A stretch of DNA of 64,000 bases from Marinomonas profundi (GCF_020694005.1 NZ_CP073013.1:2614578-2678577), one strand, 5' to 3'. Shown: positions 53,036 to 63,156, numbered from the stretch's first letter. Notes: generated by a model from the letters alone, not told the origin. Made by a program: numbers and translations.

Positions 53036-53917
53036 TCACGCATAGGTTGTGATCAGCACATCGAGCATGGCGGCGGCGGCAATCGAAAGGTTGGATCTGG
53101 GCTGACAGATCACGCCAACGCGGCGACGAATTTCGGGTTCTATCACTGGGCGGCAGATGGCGCCTTGTTCCAGGGCTTGTTGGCGACACAGGGCAGGTAC
53201 GACGGCGACGCCCATGCCTTCGCTGACCATACGTCCTACGGTTGCCAGTTGGTGAGCATCAAAGGCGACGTTGAGTTCGATGCCCGCGTTGCTCAATGTA
53301 CTTTCTATCATGGTGCGCACGCTGGAAGGGCGCTGTAAGGTAATGAAGTCGTATTCCAAAAGAGCATGCCAAGCAATGGTGTCTTGTGTTTCCAGTGGGT
53401 GATTTTTTGGCAAGATGGCGATGAACCTGTCTTCATAGAGTGGGTAGAAAGACAAATCCACAAGGTTGCTCGGCTCGAAGGAAATGCCCAATTCCACTTG
53501 GTTGTTGCGCACCATTTCGACCACCATATCGGATAACACATCATCAATAGCGACCTGAATATTTGGGTACGAGGCGTGATAATTACGAATCGCTTTTGGC
53601 AATAATGACGCGGCAAAAGACGGCATGGCTGCGATGGTGATTTTACCAAGCTGCAGCGCGAAACGTTGCTTCATCTCGTCTTCGGCGTTTTCCCACTGGG
53701 CGAGTAATCGTCTGGCGATGGACACCAAGGCTTCACCTTCTGGAGTGAGCGCAATATGACGTGTGGTGCGCGTAAACAGTTTCCCACCTAAATTATCTTC
53801 TAGGCTTTTAATCGACAGGCTCAGCGCGGGCTGTGACAAATGCAGCTGTGTGGCCGCGCTGGCAAAGCTCATGGATTGGGCGACAGCTAAGAAAGCTCGA
53901 ACTTGTTTGACATTCAT
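53036..53917 (-). CDS. LysR-family regulator, divergent from sco/ato genes
   Basis: LysR-type regulator, 293 aa. Helix-turn-helix F-A-S-A-A-T-Q-L-H-L-S-Q-P-A-L-S near residues 18-33, then L-G-G-K-L-F-T-R-T-T-R-H-I-A-L-T. Divergent from the CoA-transferase operon with 136 bases between, so it probably controls it in response to a pathway intermediate (inference). Confidence 0.88.
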   Translation of the reverse strand: MNVKQVRAFLAVAQSMSFASAATQLHLSQPALSLSIKSLEDNLGGKLFTRTTRHIALTPEGEALVSIARRLLAQWENAEDEMKQRFALQLGKITIAAMPSFAASLLPKAIRNYHASYPNIQVAIDDVLSDMVVEMVRNNQVELGISFEPSNLVDLSFYPLYEDRFIAILPKNHPLETQDTIAWHALLEYDFITLQRPSSVRTMIESTLSNAGIELNVAFDAHQLATVGRMVSEGMGVAVVPALCRQQALEQGAICRPVIEPEIRRRVGVICQPRSNLSIAAAAMLDVLITTYA

Positions 53918-53956
53918 TTAGGCAGGCTTCTTTTGTTATTGTTTTGAAAAACTTAT

Positions 53957-53992
53957 TAATAAATAGAAAAAACAAATTTAATTAATTTATTA
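53957..53992. promoter_or_regulatory. inverted repeat in the LysR-scoA divergent region
   Basis: TAATAAAT (53957-53964) and ATTTATTA (53985-53992) form an 8-bp inverted repeat, 62 bases before scoA. Candidate LysR site; the AT content makes chance possible. Confidence 0.3.
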
Positions 53993-54053
53993 CCTTAGGT
54001 CAAACTGGTTGTTATTGACAGGTAATCTAAAAATAACAAATTAGGAGAATAAA

Positions 54054-54758
54054 ATGGCCGGTTTTGACAAAGTCGTTGCTTCTTTTGAAGAAGCCATGAT
54101 CGGGCTAGAAGATGATATGACGGTGCTGGCAGGTGGTTTTGGTCTGTGCGGTATCCCAGAGAATCTGATTGCTGAAATCAAACGCAAAGGCACAAAAGGG
54201 TTAACCGTTGTGTCGAATAATTGCGGAGTGGATGGGTTTGGTTTGGGCATTTTGCTGGAAGATAAGCAAGTCCGCAAAATGGTGTCGTCTTATGTGGGTG
54301 AAAATGCCTTGTTCGAAAAGCAATTATTGAACGGCGAGCTGGAAGTCGAACTAACACCACAAGGCACATTGGCGGAAAAAATGCGCGCTGGTGGCGCTGG
54401 AATTCCTGCTTTTTATACGGCTACTGGCGTCGGTACACCGGTTGCGGAAGGCAAAGAAACCAAAGTATTTAATGGCCGTGAATACCTGTTGGAAGAAGCC
54501 ATTGTTGGGGACTTTGCCATTGTGAAGGGCTGGAAAGCCGACCGTTACGGTAATGTCATTTATCGCCATACCGCGCAAAACTTCAATCCCTTAGCCGCAA
54601 CCGCTGGCAAAATCACCGTTGTAGAAGTGGAAGAAATCGTCGACATAGGTGAGTTAGATCCTGCTCATATCCATACGCCGGGTATTTATGTGGATCGAGT
54701 CGTGCTGGGTACGTTTGAAAAACGCATCGAAAAAAGAACCGTTAAAGCCGCCGAATAA
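54054..54758 (+). CDS. scoA: 3-oxoacid CoA-transferase subunit A
   Basis: Alpha subunit of a class I CoA-transferase that moves CoA from succinyl-CoA or acetyl-CoA to acetoacetate or other short acids. The opening [15 protein letters not shown] and [11 protein letters not shown] near residue 60 are typical of ScoA. 234 aa. Forms a heteromer with the next gene. AtoD would be the other common label. Confidence 0.9.
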   Translation: MAGFDKVVASFEEAMIGLEDDMTVLAGGFGLCGIPENLIAEIKRKGTKGLTVVSNNCGVDGFGLGILLEDKQVRKMVSSYVGENALFEKQLLNGELEVELTPQGTLAEKMRAGGAGIPAFYTATGVGTPVAEGKETKVFNGREYLLEEAIVGDFAIVKGWKADRYGNVIYRHTAQNFNPLAATAGKITVVEVEEIVDIGELDPAHIHTPGIYVDRVVLGTFEKRIEKRTVKAAE

Positions 54759-54812
54759 GACAACAGAACAAAGCAATATAATAAGACAACAGAATAAAAA
54801 AAGAGGTTTCTT

Positions 54813-55472
54813 ATGTCACTGACAAGAGAGCAAATGGCGCAACGTGTTGCCCAAGAATTACAAGATGGTTTTTACGTTAACCTTGGTATTGGTATTCCTA
54901 CCTTAGTCGCCAATTACGTGCCAAAAAATATGGATGTCATGCTGCAATCTGAAAACGGTTTGCTTGGCATGGGCGAGTTCCCCACCGAAGACACCATTGA
55001 TGCTGATATGATCAACGCCGGTAAACAAACCGTGACCACGGTGAAAGGCGCGTCGATATTTTCCTCTGCGGAATCTTTTGCCATGATACGTGGCGGCCAT
55101 GTCGATCTAACGGTGTTGGGCGCCTTCGAAGTGGATGTGAACGGTAATATCGCGTCGTGGATGATTCCTAACAAGTTGATCAAAGGCATGGGCGGCGCGA
55201 TGGATTTGGTGGCTGGCGCTGAAAACATTATTGTCACCATGACCCATGCGTCTAAAGATGGCGAATCCAAACTGTTGTCGAATTGCTCTTTGCCATTGAC
55301 GGGCAAAGGTTGTATTAAAAAAGTCCTGACCGATTTGGCTTGGCTAGAAATCGAAGAGGGCGCTTTCGTGTTGAAAGAAAGAGCGCCGGGTGTGTCAGTG
55401 GAAGAGATTATCGAAAAAACCCAAGGCAAACTTATCGTACCGGACCATGTGCCAGAAATGGTATTTGCCTAA
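54813..55472 (+). CDS. scoB: 3-oxoacid CoA-transferase subunit B
   Basis: Beta subunit, 219 aa, carrying the catalytic glutamate in Q-S-E-N-G-L-L-G-M-G (near residue 50) and the G-I-P-T-L-V-A-N-Y opening near residue 30, followed by G-G-H-V-D-L-T-V-L-G-A-F-E-V. RBS AGAGG before the ATG. Label atoA is equivalent. Confidence 0.9.
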   Translation: MSLTREQMAQRVAQELQDGFYVNLGIGIPTLVANYVPKNMDVMLQSENGLLGMGEFPTEDTIDADMINAGKQTVTTVKGASIFSSAESFAMIRGGHVDLTVLGAFEVDVNGNIASWMIPNKLIKGMGGAMDLVAGAENIIVTMTHASKDGESKLLSNCSLPLTGKGCIKKVLTDLAWLEIEEGAFVLKERAPGVSVEEIIEKTQGKLIVPDHVPEMVFA

Positions 55473-55493
55473 TAACAATTAAAGGAGTTTTTT

Positions 55494-56669
55494 ATGAAAG
55501 CCGTCATCGTTGCTGCTGCAAGAACCCCCATTGGTGCTTTTAATGGCGCTTTATCTTCGTTGAGTGCGGTGCAATTAGGCACGCAACTCTTGTCTGGCAT
55601 GTTAGCCAAACAGCCTATGTTAAAAGATCAGATTGACGAAGTGATTTTAGGCCAAGTGCTGGCGGCGGGCTGTGGTCAAAATCCGGCTCGCCAAACGGCG
55701 ATTCATGCCGGATTAGCAAAACAGGTTTCTGCCATGACGATTAACAAGGTCTGTGGTTCGGGTTTGAAAGCCGTGCAACTGGCCGCGCAAGCGGTATTGA
55801 ACGGCGATGCCAAAATGGTGGTTGCCGGTGGACAAGAAAGCATGAGCCAAGCGGCGCATGTGTTACCCAATAGCCGCTCTGGTAAGAAAATGGGCAACTG
55901 GGCGCTATTAGATTCCATGGTGACAGACGGTTTATGGGATGCCTTTAACGATTATCACATGGGTCAAACCGCGGAAAACATTGCTTCGCGTTGGGATATC
56001 AGCCGTGCAGAGCAAGACGTCTTTGCCGCCAACTCGCAACAAAAAGCCGCACAAGCCCAAGCCGCAGGGCGTTTTGTTGAAGAGATTTTGCCTATTTCCA
56101 TTCCTCAGCGCAAAGGCGAGCCGGTGATGGTCGACGCCGATGAGCAAATTCGTCCTGATACCACCGCTGAATCCCTTGGCAAACTGCGTCCTGCGTTTGC
56201 TAAAGAGGGCACGGTTACTGCTGGCAATGCGTCTACCTTGAACGATGGCGCGGCCATGGTGATTGTCACTTCGGATGTGGAAGCCAAGCGTTTGGGCTTG
56301 CCCATTCTTGCGGTGATTGAAGCGTCGAGCAGTATGGGCGTTGATCCAGACATCATGGGAACCGGCCCGATTGCCGCGACGCAAAAAGCATTAGCAAAAG
56401 CCAATTGGCAGGTAGCGGACTTGGACTTAATTGAAGCCAACGAAGCCTTTGCCGTGCAAGCCCTTTGTGTCAATAAAGAGCTTGGCTTGGATCCTAACAA
56501 GGTAAATGTCAACGGCGGTGCCGTGGCGCTGGGTCATCCTATCGGTGCGTCTGGTTGTCGAATTTTAGTAACGTTACTTCACGAAATGCAGCGTCAAAAA
56601 CTTAACAAAGGACTGGCAACCTTATGTATTGGCGGCGGCATGGGCGTGGCTATGCTGGTGTCTCGTTAG
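55494..56669 (+). CDS. atoB: acetyl-CoA C-acetyltransferase (thiolase)
   Basis: Splits acetoacetyl-CoA into two acetyl-CoA. The acyl-carrying Cys is in N-K-V-C-G-S-G-L-K near residue 88, the H-P-I-G-A-S-G motif near 348, and the second active-site cysteine in C-I-G-G-G-M-G near 378. 391 aa, the AtoB/PhaA length. It sits between the CoA-transferase and the transporter, completing acetoacetate use. Confidence 0.94.
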   Translation: MKAVIVAAARTPIGAFNGALSSLSAVQLGTQLLSGMLAKQPMLKDQIDEVILGQVLAAGCGQNPARQTAIHAGLAKQVSAMTINKVCGSGLKAVQLAAQAVLNGDAKMVVAGGQESMSQAAHVLPNSRSGKKMGNWALLDSMVTDGLWDAFNDYHMGQTAENIASRWDISRAEQDVFAANSQQKAAQAQAAGRFVEEILPISIPQRKGEPVMVDADEQIRPDTTAESLGKLRPAFAKEGTVTAGNASTLNDGAAMVIVTSDVEAKRLGLPILAVIEASSSMGVDPDIMGTGPIAATQKALAKANWQVADLDLIEANEAFAVQALCVNKELGLDPNKVNVNGGAVALGHPIGASGCRILVTLLHEMQRQKLNKGLATLCIGGGMGVAMLVSR

Positions 56670-56721
56670 CTCGAATGACTTGAACTATCCAATAAAAAAA
56701 TATAATAAATAGGAAATACTG

Positions 56722-58095
56722 ATGAATACTCTCGAACAAAAACAAACCGGTTTACAAAAAGTCAGTCAATTTTTTGTGGCGCTGTTACAGCGCTACCTGC
56801 CTGATCCTTTCATCTTCGCGATTGGATTAACCTTTGTGGTTTTCCTTTTTGTCATGCCAAGTACTGGGCAGGGGCCGATGCAAGTGGTGAACGCATGGGC
56901 CGGTGGCTTTTGGAATTTGCTTAGCTTCTCCATGCAAATGGCGATGGTGGTGGTAACGGGCCATGCGATGGCGAGTGCGCCAGCGTTTAAGCGTAAATTG
57001 GCGATGCTGGCCGGTGCGGCGAAAACACCGGGCCAAGCGATTATCCTAGTGACCGCTATCAGCGCGATGGCGTGCTGGGTGAACTGGGGATTCGGTTTGG
57101 TGGTGGGCGCGATTTTTGCCAAAGAAATCGCCGCTCGTGTTAAAGGGGTGGATTACCGCTTGTTGATCGCCTCAGCATACAGTGGCTTTTTGTTCTGGCA
57201 CGGTGGTTTGTCGGGCTCTATTCCCTTGTCTATTGCGGGTGGTGCGAATATAGAAAAGGTAACAAATGGCGCGGTGACTGCTGCGATTCCAACCTCTGAA
57301 ACGATCTTTTCTACAATGAACTTAACCATCTTGGCGGTGATGTTTGTCACTATTCCGTTGTTGAATCGTTTGATGCACCCTGCACCACAAGACACCATCA
57401 CGATTGATGCGGAACTACTCAAAGAGCCAGAGGTTGTTGCTATTGAAAAAGCGGACATGACGCCAGCGGAACGTTTAGAGAATAGTCGTGTTTTGTCATT
57501 GCTGTTAGGCGTAATGGGCTTTGCGTATATTATTTATTATTTCATCAATAATGGTTTTGCGCTGAACTTGAATCTGGTCAATTTTATCTTTTTGTTTTCC
57601 GCTATTTTGTTACATGGCACGCCAAAGAGTTTGTTGATTTCGATTTCCCAAGGGGCGCGTAACTGTTCGGGTATCTTGCTGCAATTCCCATTTTACGCAG
57701 GGATTATGGGTATGATGACGGCAACGGGGGATTCTGGCGCGTCACTGGCGGGGTTGATTTCTCAAGCATTTGTGTCCATTTCTAATGAAACGACTTTCCC
57801 GCTTTTCACCTTTTTGAGTGCGGGTATTGTTAACTTCTTTGTTCCTTCTGGTGGTGGTCAGTGGGCGGTACAAGCGCCGATCATGATGCCAGCTGGTGCC
57901 GCGTTGGGGGTTGACGCTGCGAAAACCGCGATGGCGATTGCTTGGGGCGATGCCTGGACTAACATGATTCAGCCGTTTTGGGCATTGCCAGCGCTTGCGA
58001 TTGCAGGGCTGGGTGCAAAAGATGTAATGGGTTACTGCCTCATGGCGTTGATCGGTTCTGGTGTGATCATCTCTCTTGGCTTTTTGATTTTCTAA
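56722..58095 (+). CDS. atoE: short-chain fatty acid transporter AtoE family
   Basis: Inner-membrane importer for acetoacetate/short-chain fatty acids, 457 aa with about eleven to twelve hydrophobic spans. The W-V-N-W-G-F-G-L-V segment near residue 112 and F-F-V-P-S-G-G-G-Q-W near 373 are typical of AtoE. Last gene of the operon, closed by a strong terminator. Confidence 0.92.
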   Translation: MNTLEQKQTGLQKVSQFFVALLQRYLPDPFIFAIGLTFVVFLFVMPSTGQGPMQVVNAWAGGFWNLLSFSMQMAMVVVTGHAMASAPAFKRKLAMLAGAAKTPGQAIILVTAISAMACWVNWGFGLVVGAIFAKEIAARVKGVDYRLLIASAYSGFLFWHGGLSGSIPLSIAGGANIEKVTNGAVTAAIPTSETIFSTMNLTILAVMFVTIPLLNRLMHPAPQDTITIDAELLKEPEVVAIEKADMTPAERLENSRVLSLLLGVMGFAYIIYYFINNGFALNLNLVNFIFLFSAILLHGTPKSLLISISQGARNCSGILLQFPFYAGIMGMMTATGDSGASLAGLISQAFVSISNETTFPLFTFLSAGIVNFFVPSGGGQWAVQAPIMMPAGAALGVDAAKTAMAIAWGDAWTNMIQPFWALPALAIAGLGAKDVMGYCLMALIGSGVIISLGFLIF

Positions 58096-58112
58096 CAAGG
58101 TTTTAAAGTGTC

Positions 58113-58147
58113 AAAGGGGCAGACGCTTTTAAGGGTTCTGCCCCTTT
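58113..58147 (+). terminator. terminator of the sco-ato operon
   Basis: Stem AAAGGGGCAGA (58113-58123) with TCTGCCCCTTT (58137-58147), followed by TT. Confidence 0.8.
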
Positions 58148-58306
58148 TTAATGCCCAAATAATGGCATGAAATAAGCAAGCAATATGCTGATTTTCTTAG
58201 AAAATAGCCTTTTATGGTTAAATTGTTATAGATGCTATCGGCACCGTTTTTTTGTATAAATACGCTTTATAATGCAGCGTATTTTTTGCATTGAAACGGA
58301 TAGGAA

Positions 58307-59362
58307 ATGGTCATTGAGCAAGGTGGTAGCGGAAAAAGCATAAGCCGTAAAAATATCCGTAGTAGAGGCATGGTGTCGCTATTCAGAAAATATTGCATTG
58401 GCTTTATTTTGCTGTCTGCGTTACCCGCATATGCAGATATAAATTGGATGTCGGCTACTCTGGATAATGATTTTTTTGTCAATGAAGACAATGGTTATAC
58501 CAATGGTATTTATATTTCATTTTACGATGTAAATGATAAGCCGCTATCGATTCAAGCGCCTGATATTTGGGTAAAACCGTTAATGTGGAGTATGCCCAAC
58601 AGCCCCAATGTCGACAGTACTATCAAGCTATACAGTCTTGGTCAAACGTTAGCCACGCCTTATGATATTGGCATGCCAGTCCCGCCAGAAGGGTCTTTCC
58701 CTTACTCTGGATTATTGAGCTTTACCAATGCTTATATTTTGGTTACTGCTGATTATGCCGACAGAGTCAGCACCACGCTGGGGGTGGTTGGCCCTCTTGC
58801 CATGGGGGAGCAAACGCAAAAAGCAGTGCATAAAGTGATTAGTGCTAAAACCCCAAAAGGCTGGGACACACAATTAGAAAATGAAGTCGTGTTTGAATTG
58901 TCTCGTGGTCGAACATGGCGTTCTTGGGTATCTGATACCGGTAAAATGGATTTACTGTCAAGCGTTAACGCCAGCGTTGGCACGCTAAAAAGTGCAGCCA
59001 GCACGGGGGCTATGCTGCGCTATGGGCAAAACCTGAAAGACTCTTACGCGACCGCGTTATTAGCCGAATCCAGAACCTCGAATCCTATCGCTGTGAATCA
59101 AGGCTGGTTTGTGTACCTTGGCTTGAGTCTAAATTATACTTTTAATCAGATCTTCACCGATGGCAACACCTTCCGTGACAGTCGTTCCATAGACTACGAT
59201 CATAACAACAATATGTTTTCATCAGGCGTTACTTACTCTTGGGGTGATGCCGCGTTATCTTTTGCGATTAATTCCCCTTTTAGCTTTAGCGGTGATGAAC
59301 ATGACCGAGAAATGGACAAGTACACTCGCTATGGCACCTTCACTTTTGCTTGGCAGCTTTGA
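58307..59362 (+). CDS. lpxR: lipid A deacylase LpxR family outer-membrane protein
   Basis: Probable outer-membrane 12-stranded barrel that removes the 3'-linked acyloxyacyl chain of lipid A. LpxR signatures are present: D-N-D-F-F followed by Y-T-N-G-I-Y-I-S-F, and V-H-K-V-I-S-A-K-T-P-K-G-W-D-T-Q-L-E-N-E with the active-site His, matching the Asn-Asp and His of Salmonella LpxR. It ends in W-Q-L. The first ATG (58307) gives 351 aa; the ATG at 58370 would give a more usual signal peptide (F-I-L-L-S-A-L-P-A-Y-A) but has a poor RBS. Single gene. Confidence 0.83.
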   Translation: MVIEQGGSGKSISRKNIRSRGMVSLFRKYCIGFILLSALPAYADINWMSATLDNDFFVNEDNGYTNGIYISFYDVNDKPLSIQAPDIWVKPLMWSMPNSPNVDSTIKLYSLGQTLATPYDIGMPVPPEGSFPYSGLLSFTNAYILVTADYADRVSTTLGVVGPLAMGEQTQKAVHKVISAKTPKGWDTQLENEVVFELSRGRTWRSWVSDTGKMDLLSSVNASVGTLKSAASTGAMLRYGQNLKDSYATALLAESRTSNPIAVNQGWFVYLGLSLNYTFNQIFTDGNTFRDSRSIDYDHNNNMFSSGVTYSWGDAALSFAINSPFSFSGDEHDREMDKYTRYGTFTFAWQL

Positions 59363-59404
59363 TCGCTAGCGAGCCTAAAGAAGGCCTTTTGGGTATTGGG
59401 GCAA

Positions 59405-60025
59405 TCAGATGAAAGCGGTTAAATAGTGTTTCCACTCCAGTGTTTTGCCGTAATAGTGACCGTGAGAGAGGTGCTGTAGCTTGCCGTCTTTCTCAACCAC
59501 TAGGGTTGGGTAACCCCTGACTTGCATTTTTTCCATTAATTGGTGGCTTTGTTGTACTTGCTTTAGCATGTTAGGTTCTGAATTGGCCATTTTTTCATTC
59601 CAAATCGTTTCATCCAATCCCATCGAAACCGCTAGCTTGGCCAACACATCCAGCTTTTCCAAATGTTCACCTTGTTGATAATGGGCGATTTGAATAGCCG
59701 CTAGCATTTTGTGGGCTTCGATGCCCATTTCTTGGCCGACAAAGATGGCGCGTGTTGTCGCGTAAGAATCAACAACAAACTCATCAGCCGCCATCACTCT
59801 TGCCTTATAAGACTCACCAAACAGCACGTTTGTCATGGCGGCAATTTTCTTGTCTGCTTGCAAAATATGCTGTCTAAAAGAGGTATCAATGGCACGCTTC
59901 GGAATCATCCCACCAGGGTGATAGATAAGCTCGAACTCAGGTGTATTTGCTAACACCTCAATCAAAGGGGAGGCACCGTAGCACCAGCCACACATAGGGT
60001 CGAAGAAGTAATGGATCTTGGTCAT
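59405..60025 (-). CDS. DsbA-family (thioredoxin-fold) oxidoreductase
   Basis: 206-aa DsbA-like protein without a signal peptide, so probably cytosolic. C-G-W-C at residues 12-15 and a cis-Pro loop (R-G-Y-P-T-L) near the C-terminus; helical insert between. Resembles the FrnE/2-hydroxychromene-type branch. Substrate unknown. Single gene, convergent with the lipid A deacylase gene and divergent from the next LysR. Confidence 0.85.
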   Translation of the reverse strand: MTKIHYFFDPMCGWCYGASPLIEVLANTPEFELIYHPGGMIPKRAIDTSFRQHILQADKKIAAMTNVLFGESYKARVMAADEFVVDSYATTRAIFVGQEMGIEAHKMLAAIQIAHYQQGEHLEKLDVLAKLAVSMGLDETIWNEKMANSEPNMLKQVQQSHQLMEKMQVRGYPTLVVEKDGKLQHLSHGHYYGKTLEWKHYLTAFI

Positions 60026-60162
60026 GGGCGGTTACCTTATCTTAAAAGCGTGTTTAAAAGAGTTTCCTTAATGTTACTAAGCATAAAGAATTGTCTTGCT
60101 CTGAAAAATACATGAAAATGAACATGATTGTTTCTTATATCGTTCAAATGGAAGGGTGGAAA

Positions 60163-61062
60163 ATGGACAGAGTGACCGCCGCTAAGGTCTTTATTGATGT
60201 TGCCCAATCGCGGAGCTTTTCTCGCACAGCAGATCGTTTGAATATGTCGCGCCCTATGGTGACGCGTTATATAGAAGCCATGGAAGATTGGTTGAAAATC
60301 CGTTTGTTGCATCGCACAACCCGAAAAATCTCCCTCACCAGTGCTGGCGAAGCCTGCTTAAAAGACGTGGAACAGTGGTTGGAGCAAGCGGATAAAATCA
60401 CCGCCTTGGTCAACACCAGCGAAGCGCTATCGGGCGTGGTGCGAATCACCTCCAGCATGTCGTTTGGTTTCTCCCAACTGATGCCTGCCATTCAAGACTT
60501 TATGGAGAAACACCCCAAAGTCCATATTGATATTGATCTAGAAGACAGCACGGCAGATTTAACGGAAAAAAGTATCGACCTTGCCATACGCCTCGCCTCG
60601 AACCCAGATCCGTCGTTAATCGGTAAACCCATTGCCGTGTGTGAATCCGTGTTGGTGGCGTCTCCGGCGTATCTTGAAAAAGTACAACAAACGATAGGCG
60701 ACATTACCCATCCGCAAGACTTAATACACCACGATTGCTTAGGTTACAAAAACTTAGCACGCCACATCTGGCACCTATCTCAGAACGAGCAATTTGAATC
60801 GGTTTCTTTGGATTGTCGTTTAAGCATCAACGAAGCCACGGCACTGTTACACGCCACACTAAATGGCATGGGCGTTTGTCTACAGCCGACTTATTTAGCC
60901 AACCGCTACATTCAAAACGGCAGCTTGCAACATCTTTTGCCCGACTGGAAACCCAAAGACCTGATTATCTACGCGCTGTATTCGTCTCGAAAACATTTAT
61001 CGCCCAATGTACGCGCCTTGATCGACCATTTAGAAAGCTACTTTGCCGAGCACCCTTGGTGA
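60163..61062 (+). CDS. LysR-family transcriptional regulator
   Basis: LysR regulator, 299 aa, of the CrgA/DsdC-like clade with the opening M-D-R-V-T-A-A-K-V-F-I-D. Helix-turn-helix F-S-R-T-A-D-R-L-N-M-S-R-P-M-V-T. The frame starts at 60091, but the ATG at 60163 follows GGGTGG, a good RBS. Divergent from the DsbA-family gene, a plausible target. Confidence 0.87.
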   Translation: MDRVTAAKVFIDVAQSRSFSRTADRLNMSRPMVTRYIEAMEDWLKIRLLHRTTRKISLTSAGEACLKDVEQWLEQADKITALVNTSEALSGVVRITSSMSFGFSQLMPAIQDFMEKHPKVHIDIDLEDSTADLTEKSIDLAIRLASNPDPSLIGKPIAVCESVLVASPAYLEKVQQTIGDITHPQDLIHHDCLGYKNLARHIWHLSQNEQFESVSLDCRLSINEATALLHATLNGMGVCLQPTYLANRYIQNGSLQHLLPDWKPKDLIIYALYSSRKHLSPNVRALIDHLESYFAEHPW

Positions 61063-61096
61063 GAATGTTTGATTGGACATAAGGTTTTAATTCAAT

Positions 61097-61948
61097 CTAT
61101 TTCCTAAACCACTCCGCTAATGCTTGCCATTGTTGTTCTGACTGAGCGGCGAGCATTTCGCCGTCTAGCATGGTTGGGCGGTACTCTTGGCCGTCGAGTG
61201 TTCGGCAGACGCCGCCCGCTTCGGTGTGAATCAGTACGCCGGCAGCGTGATCCCAAGGCAGCATTTTATAGGTCAGGCTGAAGTGAAAGTGACCTTGGGC
61301 GATTTGTCGATACGCTGGGCAAGAGGGTAGGTTGTTGATGCGTACAAAGCGTGCGGCTTTTTGTGCGAAGTCGTGTTTTTTCTGACCTTTATAGGCGTTG
61401 ACCGACATGATGCCGGTGAGTTTATCTAGGTCTGGTTCGGCTTTTATGTGTAAAGGCAAGGGCGCTTGTGCTGGTTGAGTTTTGCCTTTTTCACTCATGG
61501 CGGTACGCTGAAAAAACGCGCCTTCGCCTAGATTGGCGTAAATCCAGTCGTCGTTTACGGGGTCATACAATAAGCCAAAGCGCGTTACGCCTTTTACCAC
61601 TACGGCGAGTATGATGCCGAAATCTGATAAGCCATGGGCGTAGTTCCAAGTACCATCGATTGGGTCGATAATCACGCAGGTGTCGGCGGTGGTAATTTTG
61701 TCTGTGGTCGATGGGTCTTCGGCGACGGCTTCTTCACCAACGATTTCCCAATCCGCAAAGGCGTGCTGAATTTCATTTGTTATAAAGGCTTCACTGGCTT
61801 TGTCGGCAATGGTGACAAGGTCGGTTAGGCTGCTTTTGGTTTCCACATCGGCGGCGCTTAACTGACGAAAGTTTGGCATGACGATCTCTTGTCCGGCTCG
61901 ACGGACGATGCTGATCAGTCTTGCTTGCGTCGCTTTATCGAGGTTCAT
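61097..61948 (-). CDS. inositol-monophosphatase-family phosphatase, paralogue of the ery-operon gene
   Basis: 283-aa Mg-dependent phosphatase with G-E-E-A-V-A-E-D, D-P-I-D-G-T-W-N-Y-A-H-G-L near residue 96 and W-D-H-A-A-G-V near 232. It shares D-L-V-T-x-A-D, L-L-Y-D-P-x-N-D-D-W-I and L-G-E-G-A-x with the gene at 47172-48002, more than generic family resemblance. This is probably the parental or housekeeping copy. Single gene here. Confidence 0.85.
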   Translation of the reverse strand: MNLDKATQARLISIVRRAGQEIVMPNFRQLSAADVETKSSLTDLVTIADKASEAFITNEIQHAFADWEIVGEEAVAEDPSTTDKITTADTCVIIDPIDGTWNYAHGLSDFGIILAVVVKGVTRFGLLYDPVNDDWIYANLGEGAFFQRTAMSEKGKTQPAQAPLPLHIKAEPDLDKLTGIMSVNAYKGQKKHDFAQKAARFVRINNLPSCPAYRQIAQGHFHFSLTYKMLPWDHAAGVLIHTEAGGVCRTLDGQEYRPTMLDGEMLAAQSEQQWQALAEWFRK

Positions 61949-62035
61949 GCATTGCTCCTATTCTTTATGTTAAAGATGGGATAATTATACGCGATGCACA
62001 TGAGGGTTTGTTAATAAATCCATTCTCTGGGAAGG

Positions 62036-63025
62036 CTACGCCAATTGCCTTGTGCCGCTGCTGTCACTTTGGTGGTGCAGTAAGTTGTCGACGGTGGTTT
62101 GGGCAATGTGGTTCAGTGCTTCTATGGTGAAGTAGCCTTGGTGACCGGTGACGACGACGTTAGGGAAGGTGAGCATGAGCTGAAAAACGCTGTCTTGAAT
62201 GATGTGAGACGACATGTCTTCAAAGAAGATTTTGTTTTCTTGTTCGTAGACATCTAAGCCTAAATAGCCAATTTTTCCGCTGTACAGCGCGTCGATGGCT
62301 TCTTGTGCATGAACCAATGCACCACGACTGGTGTTGATGATCATTACGCCGTCTTTCATTTTTGCTAGGCTGTTTTTGCTGATGAGGTGATGAGTCGATG
62401 TGTTCAATGGGCAATGTAGGCTAATGATGTCGCTTTGTTGGTAGAGTTCATCAAGAGGGATGTATTGGCAGCCTTGGTCAATAAGCTCTTGTGATGGGGA
62501 TAAGTCATAGCACAATACTTCGCAGCCGAAGCCTTTCATGATGCGGCAAAATGCGGTGCCAATGCGACCCGTGCCAATGCAGCCAACGGTTTTGCCCGCT
62601 AAGTTAAATCCCATTAGCCCTTCTAAGGCAAAGTTGCCTTCTTTGACTCTATGATAGGCGCGGTGTGTTTTGCGATTTAGCGTCATGATAAGCGCAACGG
62701 CGTGTTCGGCAACCGAGGTGGGACTGTAATCGGGCACATGGAAGACTTTAATGCCTTCGGCTTTTGCGGCTTCTAGGTCGACGTTATTAAAGCCTGCGCA
62801 ACGTAAGGCGATGGTTTTGACGCCTTGTTGTTTTAACAGACGAATGACGTCGGCATTGACATCGTCGTTGACGAAGCACGAAACCGCATCAAAACCTTTT
62901 ACTAAGCTGATTGTCTCCATGCTTAGGCGACTTTCAAAGTAAGTCATGGACAAGTCAGCATCGTTTGTGGCGCTGGCGAGGGTTCTTTTGTCGTAAGGTT
63001 TGCAGGAAAAAACAGCAACTTTCAT
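62036..63025 (-). CDS. ldhA: fermentative D-lactate dehydrogenase
   Basis: NAD-dependent reduction of pyruvate to D-lactate. It aligns along its length with E. coli LdhA: F-V-N-D-D, I-A-L-R-C-A-G-F-N-N-V-D-L near residue 71, the G-T-G-R-I-G NAD loop near 151, N-T-S-R-G-A-L with the substrate Arg near 232, and the catalytic His in G-H-Q-G-Y. 329 aa, the same length as E. coli LdhA. Confidence 0.93.
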   Translation of the reverse strand: MKVAVFSCKPYDKRTLASATNDADLSMTYFESRLSMETISLVKGFDAVSCFVNDDVNADVIRLLKQQGVKTIALRCAGFNNVDLEAAKAEGIKVFHVPDYSPTSVAEHAVALIMTLNRKTHRAYHRVKEGNFALEGLMGFNLAGKTVGCIGTGRIGTAFCRIMKGFGCEVLCYDLSPSQELIDQGCQYIPLDELYQQSDIISLHCPLNTSTHHLISKNSLAKMKDGVMIINTSRGALVHAQEAIDALYSGKIGYLGLDVYEQENKIFFEDMSSHIIQDSVFQLMLTFPNVVVTGHQGYFTIEALNHIAQTTVDNLLHHQSDSSGTRQLA

Positions 63026-63156
63026 AAAACGTGATCCTGTCGTTTTGTCAAAAAGGGTCTGTTATTTATAACCTATAAACATTGCTCATGCTTGGGTTGC
63101 CGCTACATACCTTGACCTAAAGCAATAGTAAATGCTTTAGCCGTTAACAGTCCGTG

